This document shows, one piece after another, positions 27,191 to 38,758 of a stretch of DNA of 64,000 nucleotides. Where the stretch lies: positions 1-64,000 of the forward strand of contig JADYYK010000271.1 of the NCBI GenBank assembly GCA_020853705.1, given 5' to 3'. The notes beneath the pieces were generated by a model. That model was not told the origin of the DNA. It ran no database searches and was given only the letters and a program-made list of their open reading frames with translations. The DNA comes from Deltaproteobacteria bacterium. Its GTDB lineage: Bacteria > Myxococcota_A > Polyangia > Haliangiales > JADYYK01. The first letter of the stretch is position 1, and each line of letters opens with the position of its first letter. The translations under genes and the position numbers were made by a program.

Positions 27191-27550
27191 CTACCGCCAG
27201 CCCTCGCCCAGCTCGGCGTCGAGGATGTCGGCGCACAGCCGGACACACTCGTCACAGATGACCAGGCCGGGGGCCTCCAGCAGCTTCTTGACCTCGGCAC
27301 CGGCCTTGCCACAGCCCGAGCAGCGCTTGCCGCCCGGGGGCGGCGCGACCTCTCGATCGAGGGCCGCGATGACATCGTCCTCGGTGACGTCGTCCGGGGT
27401 GGGGATGGCGGTGAACTCGCCGGTGGCCGACACCGCCCGGTGCAGGCGGTCCATGCCGTTGCCGCAGGGACCGCAGACCTCGAGCATGCGCGCGTGCGCG
27501 CCCAGCTCGCGCCCACACAGCGGACAGCCACTCTTCTGGTGCGCGCTCAT
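27191..27550 (-). CDS. ClpX-type C4 zinc-finger protein
   Basis: The 119-aa protein has an N-terminal pair of CxxC motifs (CPLCGRE and CGPCGNG) and a C-terminal ClpX zinc-binding domain (CSGCGKAGAEVKKLLEAPG, then VICDECVRLC). In ClpX this domain mediates dimerisation and adaptor or substrate recognition; here no ATPase is attached. It may therefore act as an adaptor or decoy for a protease, but that is inference. Its start overlaps the upstream hypothetical gene by four bases, placing it at the end of the pilB-T-C-S gene run. Confidence 0.78.
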   Translation of the reverse strand: MSAHQKSGCPLCGRELGAHARMLEVCGPCGNGMDRLHRAVSATGEFTAIPTPDDVTEDDVIAALDREVAPPPGGKRCSGCGKAGAEVKKLLEAPGLVICDECVRLCADILDAELGEGWR

Positions 27551-27993
27551 ATCGCCCCCAGCGGCCCCTTGGCGAAGTAGCGCGTGTGCTGCGCGCTCAG
27601 CGCCTGCGAGAAGCAGTCGTCGACCATCTCGAGCAGGTGCCAGCGCGGATCGGCGGCCAGGGTGGCCTCGCCATGGGCGTCGCGCGCCTTCTGCACCAGG
27701 GCGTCGAGCGCGCGCTGCGCCGCCACCGTGGCCTGGTAGGCGCGCTGCTCGACGTCGCGCGTCAGCCGCAGCGGCTCGGCCCCGGCGCCGGCGCGCTCCA
27801 GGCGCGTGGTCTCGGTCATGGCGTGCTCCCAGTGGCTGGCGATGCGCAGGAACTCCTGCGTCTTGCGCGCGACCTCGGCGATGTCGAGCTCCAGCGCGGG
27901 GTCGTCAGGTGGCGGTGCCGTCGCCGGTGCGCCCTCGGGCACCAGCGCAGCGACATCCATGACGAACTTGGCCACCAGCGAGGTTTCGGCCAT
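27547..27993 (-). CDS. Hypothetical protein downstream of pilS
   Basis: The 148-aa helical protein lacks signal peptide and membrane segments. It has an Ala/Pro-rich N-terminal portion and a helical domain (about 50-148). No family is recognised. ATG 27993 is chosen; the open frame extends upstream only as a shadow of pilS. It lies 14 bases downstream of the pilS stop and overlaps the zinc-finger gene by four bases, so it is probably cotranscribed with the pilus genes. Confidence 0.6.
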   Translation of the reverse strand: MAETSLVAKFVMDVAALVPEGAPATAPPPDDPALELDIAEVARKTQEFLRIASHWEHAMTETTRLERAGAGAEPLRLTRDVEQRAYQATVAAQRALDALVQKARDAHGEATLAADPRWHLLEMVDDCFSQALSAQHTRYFAKGPLGAI

Positions 27994-28007
27994 GACGAGG
28001 CCCGATC

Positions 28008-29780
<1,773 letters not shown>

Positions 29781-29782
29781 GA

Positions 29783-31003
29783 TCAGTGCTCGTTGATGGC
29801 GCCGGCGATCTCGAAGATCGGCAGGTACATCGCGACGATCATCCCGCCGACCACGCCGCCGAGGAAGACGATCATGATGGGCTCGATGAGCGAGGTCATG
29901 GCCGCGATGGCGACGTCGACCTCGTCCTCGTAGAAGTCGGCGATCTTCGACAGCATGGTGTCCATGGCGCCGGTCTGCTCGCCGACGCCGATCATCTGCA
30001 CCACCATCGGCGGGAAGACCTTGGTCTCCATCAGCGGGCCGGCCACGCTGTCACCCTGCGAGATGCGCTCGCGCACCGCCATCAGGGCCTTCTGGACCAC
30101 GACGTTGCCGGCCGTCTTGGCGGTGATCTCCATCGAGTCCAGGATGGGGACGCCCGACGACAGCAGGGTGCCCAGGGTGCGGGTGAAGCGCGCCACGACG
30201 ATCTTGCGCAGCACTGGCCCCATGATCGGGAGCTTGAGCAGGAACGAGTGCCAGACATACTTGCCGCGCGGCTGGCGGATGGCCCACACGAAGGTGACGG
30301 CGAACACCAGGGCGCCACCGAAGATGAAGGGCGCCGCGCCCAGGAAGCCGTTCGAGATCTTGACCACGATGCGCGTCGGCGCCGGCAGCGCGCCGGCCCG
30401 GAAGTCCTTGAACATCTTCTCGAAGACCGGGATGACCTTCCACAGCAGGATGGCGATGACGCCGGCCGCGATCACGAGCACCGAGGCCGGGTACACCATG
30501 GCGCCCTTGAGCTGGCGCTTGAGCTTCACGTTCTTCTCGATGTAGGTGCCGAGGCGATTCAGGATGGTGTCGAGGATGCCGCCGATCTCGCCGGCCTGGA
30601 CCAGGTTGCAGTACAGCTCGTCGAAGATCTTGGGGTGACGGCGCAGCGCCTCCGAGAAGGTGCCGCCGCCCTCGACGTGGTTCTTGACGTCGGTCAGCAC
30701 CTTTCCGAAGCGCTTGTTGTCGGTTTGCGTTGACAGGATGTCAAGGCACTGGACCAGGGGCAGACCGGCGTCGATCATGGTGGCGAACTGGCGCGTGAAG
30801 ATGACCAGGTCCTGCTCGGTCACGCCGGTGCCGATCTGGATGTCCATGTTCCAGCCGGTCTTCTTGGCCTGCTGGGTGACCTTGTTGGGGGTCACGCCCT
30901 CGGCGCGCAGGCGCGACAGCACGAAGGCCTCGTCGGCCCCCTCCATCGTCCCGCGGCGCGTCTCGCCGGCCCGCGTCCTGCCTTCCCATGCGAAAACCGG
31001 CAT
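29783..31003 (-). CDS. pilC: PilC, type IV pilus inner-membrane platform protein
   Basis: The 406-aa product has the GspF/PilC layout: two repeats of the F domain (about 75-195 and 275-400) with three membrane segments near residues 170-195, 220-240 and 375-400. Family motifs include the N-terminal FAWEGRTRAGETRRGTMEG, VIFTRQFATMIDAGLPLVQ and FARTLGTLL-like FTRTLGTLLSSGVPIL. PilC couples the PilB and PilT motors to pilin extraction or insertion. ATG at 31003; pilT lies eight bases upstream. Confidence 0.93.
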   Translation of the reverse strand: MPVFAWEGRTRAGETRRGTMEGADEAFVLSRLRAEGVTPNKVTQQAKKTGWNMDIQIGTGVTEQDLVIFTRQFATMIDAGLPLVQCLDILSTQTDNKRFGKVLTDVKNHVEGGGTFSEALRRHPKIFDELYCNLVQAGEIGGILDTILNRLGTYIEKNVKLKRQLKGAMVYPASVLVIAAGVIAILLWKVIPVFEKMFKDFRAGALPAPTRIVVKISNGFLGAAPFIFGGALVFAVTFVWAIRQPRGKYVWHSFLLKLPIMGPVLRKIVVARFTRTLGTLLSSGVPILDSMEITAKTAGNVVVQKALMAVRERISQGDSVAGPLMETKVFPPMVVQMIGVGEQTGAMDTMLSKIADFYEDEVDVAIAAMTSLIEPIMIVFLGGVVGGMIVAMYLPIFEIAGAINEH

Positions 31004-31011
31004 CCGACCTC

Positions 31012-32151
<1,140 letters not shown>

Positions 32152-32233
32152 GGTCGGTCAGGTCCTTGCCCGCGGCTTCAGGATCGGGCCCCCCGCGTGG
32201 TGGGGCAACTTCTCAGGGGTCACAGGTGTGGGA

Positions 32234-33961
32234 TCAGTGGCCCCCGCCGCCCCCGCCGCCGGCGCCATCGTCGGCCGCGGTGACCCGGATGATCTCCTCG
32301 GGCGTGGTCAGCCCCTCGACGACCTTCTTGTTGCCGGACATGCGCAGCGACTGCATGCCGAGGCGGATGGCCTCGGCCTTGAGCTCGGTGGTCGAGGCGC
32401 CCTGCAGCACCAGCTCCTTGAGGCCATCGTAGAAGGGCATGACCTCGTAGAGCGCGACGCGCCCCTTGTAGCCGGTGTTGGCGCAGGTCCGGCAGCCGGC
32501 GCCCTTGAACTGCTTCACCGTCCTGGCCACGTCAGGCTTGATGCCGAGGTCGGTCAGGACCTCCAGGTTGCCCTCGACCGGCTGCTTGCAGTCGTTGCAG
32601 ATCTTGCGCGCCAGGCGCTGCGCCACGATCAGGTTGACCGAGGCCGTGACCAGGAAGGGCTCGACGCCCATGTTGAGCAGACGGTTGATGGTCGACGGTG
32701 AGTCGTTGGTGTGCAGCGTCGACAGCACGAGGTGGCCGGTGAGCGCGGCCTTGACCGCGATCTCGGCCGTCTCGTAGTCACGGATCTCGCCGACCATGAT
32801 GATGTTGGGGTCCTGGCGCAGGAAGGCGCGCAGAGCGGTGGCGAAGTTGAGGCCGATGTCGTCGTGCATCTGGACCTGGTTGATGCCAGGCAGGTTGAAC
32901 TCGACGGGGTCCTCGGCGGTCGAGATGTTGCGCGTGACCTGGTTGAGCTCCGACAGCGCGGAGTACAGCGTGGTGGTCTTGCCCGACCCGGTGGGGCCGG
33001 TGACCAGGACCATGCCGTAGGGCAGCGAGATGGCCTTCTTGAAGGCGGCCAGCGGGTCGGGATCGAACCCGAGCTTGGTCATGTCGAGCTGCAGGTTGCC
33101 CTTGTCGAGCAGTCGCATGACGATCTTCTCGCCAAACAACGTCGGCAGCACCGAGACGCGGTAGTCCATCTCGCGGTTCTTGCCCAGCTTGAGCTTGATG
33201 CGACCGTCCTGCGGCAGGCGGCGCTCGGCGATGTCGAGCGAGGCCATGATCTTGATGCGCGAGGTGATGGCGTTGCGCAGGCGCAGCGGCGGCTTCATCT
33301 CCTCGTAGAGGACGCCGTCGATGCGGTAGCGGATGCGGAACTCCTTCTCGTACGGCTCGACGTGGATGTCGGAGGCGTTCTTCTTGATGGCGTTGACCAG
33401 GATGAGGTTGCAAAGCTTGACGACCGGGGCCTCGCCCGACTGGCGCTCGAGGTCGACGATGTTCTCGCCGCTGGCGTCGCCGGCGGCGAAGTCGATCTCG
33501 GCCTCGTCGAAGCCCTCGAGGACGGTGTCGTAGGCCTCGGTGGTCTCGTAGTGCCGGTTGATGGTCTCTTCGATCGCGGTCTCGGACGCGACCACCGGCT
33601 CGATGTTGTACTGGGTCAGGAACTTGAGCTCGTCGATGGCGTAGATGTTCGACGGGTCGCTCATGGCCACGATCAGGGTGGAGCCGGCCCGGTTGATGGG
33701 CACCACCATGTGCTTGCGCGCGACGTCCTTGGGGATGAGCTTGAGCAGGTCGGGATCGAGCTCGAACTCGTTCAGGTTGATCGACGGCAGCGAGTACTGC
33801 CGGGCCAGGAAGTTGGTCAGATCGGCGTCCTTGATGAAGCCGAGCTTGGTCAGCGACTTGCCCAGGCGGCTGCCGCTCTTCTTGGTCTCCTCCTGCGCCT
33901 TCTGCAGCTGTTGCAGCGAGATCATCTTCTCGCGGACGAGGAGCTCACCGAGTCTGCTCAT
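32234..33961 (-). CDS. pilB: PilB, type IV pilus extension ATPase
   Basis: The 575-aa assembly motor has an N-terminal MshEN-type domain (RLGELLVREKMISLQQLQKA, then SRLGKSLTKLGFIKDADL), which in related ATPases binds c-di-GMP. Walker A is GPTGSGKT (322-329), with the Asp-box DPNIIMVGEIRD and His-box HLVLSTLHTNDSPST. A tetra-cysteine zinc site (CNDC and CRTCANTGYKGR) lies near residue 460-485. It is the first gene of the minus-strand pilus run and diverges from kdd across 135 bases, which hold the patch ACTATA (34064-34069; TATAGT on the minus strand) as a possible -10 box. Confidence 0.95.
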   Translation of the reverse strand: MSRLGELLVREKMISLQQLQKAQEETKKSGSRLGKSLTKLGFIKDADLTNFLARQYSLPSINLNEFELDPDLLKLIPKDVARKHMVVPINRAGSTLIVAMSDPSNIYAIDELKFLTQYNIEPVVASETAIEETINRHYETTEAYDTVLEGFDEAEIDFAAGDASGENIVDLERQSGEAPVVKLCNLILVNAIKKNASDIHVEPYEKEFRIRYRIDGVLYEEMKPPLRLRNAITSRIKIMASLDIAERRLPQDGRIKLKLGKNREMDYRVSVLPTLFGEKIVMRLLDKGNLQLDMTKLGFDPDPLAAFKKAISLPYGMVLVTGPTGSGKTTTLYSALSELNQVTRNISTAEDPVEFNLPGINQVQMHDDIGLNFATALRAFLRQDPNIIMVGEIRDYETAEIAVKAALTGHLVLSTLHTNDSPSTINRLLNMGVEPFLVTASVNLIVAQRLARKICNDCKQPVEGNLEVLTDLGIKPDVARTVKQFKGAGCRTCANTGYKGRVALYEVMPFYDGLKELVLQGASTTELKAEAIRLGMQSLRMSGNKKVVEGLTTPEEIIRVTAADDGAGGGGGGGH

Positions 33962-34096
33962 CTTGAACCTCTCAAGGGACCGCTAGCTGGGACGCATGCA
34001 CGCACGCTCGTCGCCGCCCTGGACCCCTCCCGCGAGACGTGCCGAAACCTACGGACTTTCCCGACTATACCAGAATCTGCGCTATGGTGCCGCACC

Positions 34097-35200
34097 ATGA
34101 AGGGTGACGAGTTCGGGCGCCACCGGGTGCTCTCGCCCGCGGGGGCGCTGCCGCAGGCCGCCGAGCGGCTGGATGCCGAGATGGACGGGGCCACGCATGT
34201 CTACGACGACGAGGTCGAGCTGGATGCCGAGGTCCTGAACATCGACTCGGCGAGCTTCCGGCAGATCGAGGAGTCGGTGCTGGCGGCCGGGGTGGCGCCG
34301 GCCGGCCTGGACGCGGCGGTCGCAAAGGTCGTGCTCGACACGGTGCGGGCGCGCGGGAAGCAGCACAACCCGGTGACCGGGTCGGGCGGCATGCTGCTCG
34401 GGCGGGTGCGGCGCATCGGGGCCGCGGTGGCCGACGTGGTCGGGCTGGGGCGTGGGCTGGCGGTGGGGGACCGGGTGGCGACGCTGGTGTCGCTGACGAC
34501 GACGCCGCTGCGCCTCGAGCGGGTGGTCGCGGTCCGGCGGGCCCAGCACCAGCTCGAGGTGGTCGGGCGCGCGGTGCTGTTCGCGACCGGCCAGCTGGTC
34601 AAGCTGCCGACGGATCTGCAGGAGGACATGGCGCTGGCGGCGCTGGACGTCGCGGGCGCGGCGCCGCAGGTGGCGCGGCTGGCGCGGGCCATGGGCGCGC
34701 GCCGGGTCGCGGTGCTGGGCGGGGGCGGCAAGAGCGGCGTGCTGGCGTGCGCGGCGGCGCGCGCGGCGGTGGGGCCGAGCAGCGCCGGTGGACGGGTGGT
34801 CGCCATCGAGGGCGGCGCCAGCTACGCGGCGCAGCTCGAGGCGCTGGGGCTGTGTGACGCCGTCATCGTGCATGACGCGCGTGATGCCCTGGGCGTGCGC
34901 GACCGTGTGCTGGCGGCGGCGGGCGGTGAGGTCGACCTCATGGTCAGCTGCGTGAACGTGCCCGACGTGGAGATGTCGGCCATCCTGGCCACCCGCAACG
35001 GCGGAACCGTCTATTTCTTCTCGATGGCGACGAGTTTTACCAAGGCGGCCCTGGGCGCCGAGGGTGTGTCACGCGACGTGACCATGATCATCGGCAACGG
35101 CTATTGCCCCGGACATGCGGAGGAAACCGTGGCGCTGCTGCGTGAATTGCCGGCGCTCCGGGCGCTGTTCGAGGCCCGCTATGGACGTGCGCGCGGGTAG
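34097..35200 (+). CDS. kdd: L-erythro-3,5-diaminohexanoate dehydrogenase
   Basis: In lysine fermentation Kdd oxidatively deaminates 3,5-diaminohexanoate to 5-amino-3-oxohexanoate with NAD(P). The 367-aa product closely follows the family: an N-terminal FGRHRVLSPAGALPQAA, VETLNIDSASF-like LNIDSASFRQIEESV, the signature NPVTGSGGMLLGRV, a Rossmann segment (VAVLGGGGKSGVLACAAA), SCVNVPDVEMSAILATR and the highly conserved VYFFSMATSFTKAALGAEGV. ATG 34097 is chosen; the frame is open far upstream only as a pilB shadow. No other lysine-fermentation gene (kamA, kamDE, kce, kal) is seen. Confidence 0.93.
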   Translation: MKGDEFGRHRVLSPAGALPQAAERLDAEMDGATHVYDDEVELDAEVLNIDSASFRQIEESVLAAGVAPAGLDAAVAKVVLDTVRARGKQHNPVTGSGGMLLGRVRRIGAAVADVVGLGRGLAVGDRVATLVSLTTTPLRLERVVAVRRAQHQLEVVGRAVLFATGQLVKLPTDLQEDMALAALDVAGAAPQVARLARAMGARRVAVLGGGGKSGVLACAAARAAVGPSSAGGRVVAIEGGASYAAQLEALGLCDAVIVHDARDALGVRDRVLAAAGGEVDLMVSCVNVPDVEMSAILATRNGGTVYFFSMATSFTKAALGAEGVSRDVTMIIGNGYCPGHAEETVALLRELPALRALFEARYGRARG

Positions 35201-35389
35201 GCAACGCGGGGGTGTTGGGTAGCCTGGCTCACCCGAAACAACGTCAACAAACAATTGGCTGACTCCAGCGTCTCATGAGGTGTGGAGACGCCGGGAAATC
35301 GGCTGCGCGGAATGGCAGGGGCCAGCGCGCGCGTTGACGGGGAGGGGGCGCGCAGCAAAAAGTTGCCCCCCGGAGAAGACGGTCCGATT
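35201..35389. other. Intergenic region after kdd
   Basis: This 189-base stretch has an AT-richer patch (about 35237-35262) and a perfect 7-bp inverted repeat (GCGTCTC at 35268-35274, GAGACGC at 35285-35291). It may hold the promoter of the downstream small genes, but no clear -35/-10 pair is evident. An open frame runs through from GTG 35282, so part may be coding. Confidence 0.3.
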
Positions 35390-35632
35390 TTGACGAGCAA
35401 GGCAAAGCTGCTGGAGGAGATCGACATGGGCCACGCACACGAGGTCGCGCAGATCCGGCGCACGCTGCGCGACATGCTGATGTCCGACCGCTACGACGGG
35501 GCCTCCGAGGTGCTGGCGCGCTTCTTCCGGCTGGCGCTGGAGGGTCGCGAGGTCGCCTCGCCCGAGCTGGTCAAGGAGGCCGAGCGCTGGAAGGCGCGGC
35601 TGGCCATCCTGACGCGCGTCTCTGCTTTCTGA
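35390..35632 (+). CDS. Small hypothetical helical protein
   Basis: The product is about 80 aa, helical and without signal peptide (core: HEVAQIRRTLRDMLMSDRYD, then ASEVLARFFRLALEGREV). No family is recognised. The start is uncertain: TTG 35390 has GGAGAAGA ten bases upstream, ATG 35426 has GGAGGAGA five bases upstream and gives 68 aa, while GTG 35282 gives 116 aa with an unlikely N terminus. The stop is one base away from the next gene. Confidence 0.5.
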   Translation: MTSKAKLLEEIDMGHAHEVAQIRRTLRDMLMSDRYDGASEVLARFFRLALEGREVASPELVKEAERWKARLAILTRVSAF

Positions 35633-35633
35633 G

Positions 35634-36059
35634 GTGAGGCGGACCCGGGTCGCGTGCGCGCTGGCGCTGCTGCTGTGCGCTGGCGCCGCGCGGGTGGCGC
35701 GGGCGCAAGGGCAGGGCAACGATGACGACTGGCTGGGCCGTGACAAGGCGGGCCACTTCGTCGCCAGCGTGGCGGTGGCGGCGGGCGGCTATGGCCTGGG
35801 CGCGCTGGTGTGGGACGGCCGCGGGGCGCGCGCGCTGAGCGGGGCCTCGCTGGCGCTGGCGGCCGGGATCGGCAAGGAGCTGTACGACCTGGGTGGCCAC
35901 GGCGACCCGTCGCTGCGCGACCTGACCTGGGACGTCGCGGGCACCTTGACCGGGGTCGCGCTGGCGTGGGCCATCGATCGACTGCTCGGTGACGACGACG
36001 GCGGGTCCGAAAACCCGGGCGCGGCCTCGCGGGGCGGCGTGGTGGTGTTTCACTTCTGA
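35634..36059 (+). CDS. YfiM/DUF2279-like exported protein
   Basis: The 141-aa product has a signal peptide ending ARAQG and a domain (about 33-115) resembling the YfiM/DUF2279 lipoprotein family: DKAGHFVASVAVAAGGYGLG, then a second hydrophobic block with GIGKELYDLGGHG and DLTWDVAGTLTGVALAWAI. The role of this family is unknown; it is usually envelope-associated. GTG 35634 starts one base after the upstream stop, so the two are cotranscribed. There is no lipobox Cys here. Confidence 0.65.
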   Translation: MRRTRVACALALLLCAGAARVARAQGQGNDDDWLGRDKAGHFVASVAVAAGGYGLGALVWDGRGARALSGASLALAAGIGKELYDLGGHGDPSLRDLTWDVAGTLTGVALAWAIDRLLGDDDGGSENPGAASRGGVVVFHF

Positions 36060-36158
36060 GTGCTAGAGTGGCGGGATGGGAGGCTGGCCCAGCCCCGGGG
36101 CGGTGGCGGACGCGCAGCGTGACGTCGCCGGGTTCGCGCGTGTGCGGGCGGGCAGGCC

Positions 36159-36683
36159 ATGACCGCGCGAAAGGCCGTGACGCCGACCGTCACGATCGTC
36201 GTCGTCCCGACCGGTGACACCCCCGACGGCTTCGAGGACATGTCGGTCGACGAGCGTCGAGCAGCCAGCCGCGGCGCCTGGGAGACGTTTCCCCTGCGCT
36301 CCGGCCGGCTGCTCGACACCTTCCTGATGAAGGCCACCGGGGTCGATCTCGGCGTGCTCCGCTGCGAAGATCGCAAGCGCGAGGGGCAGGTGCTGCAGAC
36401 CAGCCTGTGGCCTCGCTCGACCATCGTCGAGGTGATCCGCGATCTCGCGGGCCTGGTCGAGAAGCGGCCCGACGACACCGCGAAGGCCCTGCGCAAGCAC
36501 GGCGGAGACGTCGCCACCCTCGCGCGCGTGACCAGGGCGCTGAAGTCAGGCGCCTGGCCCGACGCCGGTGATCCCGCCGTGGAGGCCGCCGCGTTCACGC
36601 ACCAGCTGCTCGGCTATGCACGCATCGCGAAGGCGGAGAAGATGGGGCTGTGCTGGGAGTTCCGTGGCAAGGTCGTCGTCTGA
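36159..36683 (+). CDS. Hypothetical protein
   Basis: The 174-aa soluble product is of no recognised family. It begins with beta-strand-like TVTIVVVPTG, followed by a helical region rich in charged residues and ending CWEFRGKVVV. No signal peptide or membrane segment is seen. It lies 99 bases after the YfiM-like gene and converges on a lipoprotein gene with a 28-base gap. Confidence 0.55.
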   Translation: MTARKAVTPTVTIVVVPTGDTPDGFEDMSVDERRAASRGAWETFPLRSGRLLDTFLMKATGVDLGVLRCEDRKREGQVLQTSLWPRSTIVEVIRDLAGLVEKRPDDTAKALRKHGGDVATLARVTRALKSGAWPDAGDPAVEAAAFTHQLLGYARIAKAEKMGLCWEFRGKVVV

Positions 36684-36711
36684 GCGACCGCCTTGGGTGC
36701 TTCGGCTGGGG

Positions 36712-37338
36712 CTACTGCACGTCGAGGGTCAGCGTGTAGGTGTTGCGCACGCCCGGGTCCTTGCCCTTGATCTTGAAGTAGTACTTGCCGCCCGGGATGT
36801 TGGTGATGTCGATGCTCTCGAAGTTGTTGCTCATCGAGGAGCCATCGCTGAAGCGCAGCTGCGAGGCGGCGTTGTCGAGCACCGCCAGCGTCAGGTCACC
36901 CGCGGTGTGCGTGAAGTCGAGGCGCAGCGTCAGGTGCTGGCCACCGGTCAGCATGGCCCAGTACATGTCGGCGTCGTCCTGCGAGCAGATCCCGACCGAG
37001 TCGACCACATAGTGCTGTGCGGGCAGCTGGATGGCCGCCGCGGTGCTGTCGTTGGGCTCGAAGTCGCGATCGGGCGGGCCGTCGCACGAGGTCGCGACCA
37101 TGCCGTCGGTGCTGGGGCCACCGTCGCTGCCACCGCCGCTGGCGCGCTTGCAGGTGGGCTTGATCAGCGTCGGGCTGTCGTCACAGACGTAGCCGCTGGG
37201 ACAGCGCGGCGTGCCGCTGGCGCAGAAGAATGGCTGATCGGGCAGCTCGGGGGCGTAGGGATCGCAGCCCGTCCCGACGCCGGCGTACAGGCCGGCAGCG
37301 GCGGACATCATCAGCAGGGTGGCGAGGCGGAGGCGCAT
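36712..37338 (-). CDS. Secreted lipoprotein with PPC-type domain
   Basis: The 208-aa product has a leader ending GVGTGC (probable lipobox) and a Cys-containing segment (FFCASGTPRCPSGYVCDDSP) common in myxobacterial secreted proteins. A C-terminal beta domain (about 90-208) is like the bacterial pre-peptidase C-terminal (PPC) domain: DFEPNDSTAAAIQLP, then DMYWAMLTGGQHLTLRLDF and GKYYFKIKG. PPC domains are carried by secreted proteases and surface proteins; no catalytic domain is attached. Confidence 0.7.
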   Translation of the reverse strand: MRLRLATLLMMSAAAGLYAGVGTGCDPYAPELPDQPFFCASGTPRCPSGYVCDDSPTLIKPTCKRASGGGSDGGPSTDGMVATSCDGPPDRDFEPNDSTAAAIQLPAQHYVVDSVGICSQDDADMYWAMLTGGQHLTLRLDFTHTAGDLTLAVLDNAASQLRFSDGSSMSNNFESIDITNIPGGKYYFKIKGKDPGVRNTYTLTLDVQ

Positions 37339-37365
37339 GCAGGCTCCTGATAGGCGAACGAAAGG

Positions 37366-38712
37366 CTAGAACTCGAACCCACCGGAGGCGCCGATCAGCC
37401 CCGGTGTGATCATCGGTGCGGCGTAGATCCGCCGGCTGCGGCGCGAGGCGTCCTCGTCGTCCCCCACGTCGTCGTCCATGTCGGAGTCGGCCGCCGGCTT
37501 GCGGTAGGTCGGCTTGTCGAACACGAACAGCGCGGCGGCGCCGGCGCCCACGACCAGCCCGCTGATCATGAACACGTTGCCCCACTTCTCGTAGTATTCG
37601 CCGTCGACCTGGAACTGGCGTGGATCGCCCGCGAACGAGCGCGTCGGGCCGCCCGAGGCGGCGTCCTCGATCTCGCCGGAGCGGCTGGCCGCGGTGCGGT
37701 TGTAGTAGATCCCGACGCCCAGCATGGCGCCGCCGACGCCGGCCGCGACCCACTTCCAGATCCGGAAGCGGGTCTTGCCGGTGCGCACGCCGCGGTCGGT
37801 GTTGCCGCCGCCGAGCGGCGGATCTTCGTCGATTTCACGACCCTTGGGGCCGCCGCCGCCCTTGACCTTGCCGGGGCCGAGATCCTCGACGTCGTTGTAG
37901 TAGCGCGGCTTGGCGCCCTCATCGACCAGGATGACGTTGGGGCTGCCGGCGCGACCGGTGCTCCACACCGACTTGCCAGTGGCCTGGTCGATGACGTCGA
38001 TGTAGTACTGCACGGTCGAGCCGCGCATGGCGGCGCGTGGGATGCGCGCGATGTGCTCGTTGTAGCGCTGGCGGAAGGTCACCGGCGCGAAGTCCTTCTG
38101 CCCGGACGAGCGGTAGTACAGGGTCGCGGTCACCGACAGGTTGGTCGGCACCATCAGGCTGAGATCGAGCGGGTAGCCCGGGGGCGCGTCCTCGACCGCG
38201 CGGTGCTGGAACTCGGTGATGGTCACCGGCGGAGGCGTGTTGTCGGGTGGCGTCTTGTCGGGTGGCACCTTGTCGGGTGGCACCTTGTCGGGGGGCACCT
38301 TGTCGGGCGGATTGGCCGCTGCCTCGGCGGCGATCTCCTTCTTGAGCTCGGGCAGACGTGCCTTGGCGACGTCGAGGTTCCCGGTGCCCGGGGGCGCGTC
38401 GGCGATGAACTTCTCGTAGTAGTGATCGGCAAGCGTCTTGTCGTTCAGCTTGTCGTACGTGAAGGCGATGTTGTAGAGCAGCAGGGGCAGCTGCTTGAGC
38501 TTGTAGGCCTCCTTGAACTCCTTGACGGCCTCCTGGTACTTGCCCTCTTCGAACAGCTTCTGACCCTTGCCGAAGCGCTGCTTGGCGAGCTCGAGCTCCA
38601 GGTCTTTCTCCTGCGCCGAGGCGATGGGGGTCAGACCGGCACCGAGCAGCACGACCGGCGTCAGCACGGCCGCGAGCAGCGCGCCGCGCGCGAGACGATG
38701 GATGAAGTTCAC
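37366..38712 (-). CDS. TPR-containing exported protein with membrane anchor
   Basis: The 448-aa product has a signal peptide (cleavage near IASAQ), TPR-like repeats (about 40-115; LFEEGKYQEAVKEFKEAYKL), a linker of PPDKV repeats, a beta domain (about 170-265), a membrane helix near 318-336 and another near 385-410, and an Asp-rich tail. The overall plan (TPR, Pro-rich linker, beta domain, second envelope segment) matches the protein at 21169-22662. No specific function is evident. It is 27 bases upstream of the PPC-type lipoprotein gene. Confidence 0.65.
   Translation of the reverse strand: MNFIHRLARGALLAAVLTPVVLLGAGLTPIASAQEKDLELELAKQRFGKGQKLFEEGKYQEAVKEFKEAYKLKQLPLLLYNIAFTYDKLNDKTLADHYYEKFIADAPPGTGNLDVAKARLPELKKEIAAEAAANPPDKVPPDKVPPDKVPPDKTPPDNTPPPVTITEFQHRAVEDAPPGYPLDLSLMVPTNLSVTATLYYRSSGQKDFAPVTFRQRYNEHIARIPRAAMRGSTVQYYIDVIDQATGKSVWSTGRAGSPNVILVDEGAKPRYYNDVEDLGPGKVKGGGGPKGREIDEDPPLGGGNTDRGVRTGKTRFRIWKWVAAGVGGAMLGVGIYYNRTAASRSGEIEDAASGGPTRSFAGDPRQFQVDGEYYEKWGNVFMISGLVVGAGAAALFVFDKPTYRKPAADSDMDDDVGDDEDASRRSRRIYAAPMITPGLIGASGGFEF
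38240..38310 (-). repeat. 15-bp tandem repeat encoding PPDKV
   Basis: About five 15-bp units (plus-strand reading TTGTCGGGTGGCACC with variants) encode the PPDKVPPDKVPPDKVPPDKT linker of the TPR protein. Later units have diverged. Confidence 0.8.
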
Positions 38713-38758
38713 GGGGAGTCCTCCTCGAAACGAGGCGGGTTATACACTAGAGGCGGGG

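Noticed and set aside
35282..35389. Long N-terminus of the small helical protein from GTG 35282
   Set aside because: The extra residues are low complexity and two better ribosome-binding sites lie downstream; it cannot be fully excluded.
36063..36598. Minus-strand frames opposite the 174-aa hypothetical gene
   Set aside because: Neither antisense frame shows a motif or a ribosome-binding site; the plus frame begins with a plausible ATG and fits the spacing.
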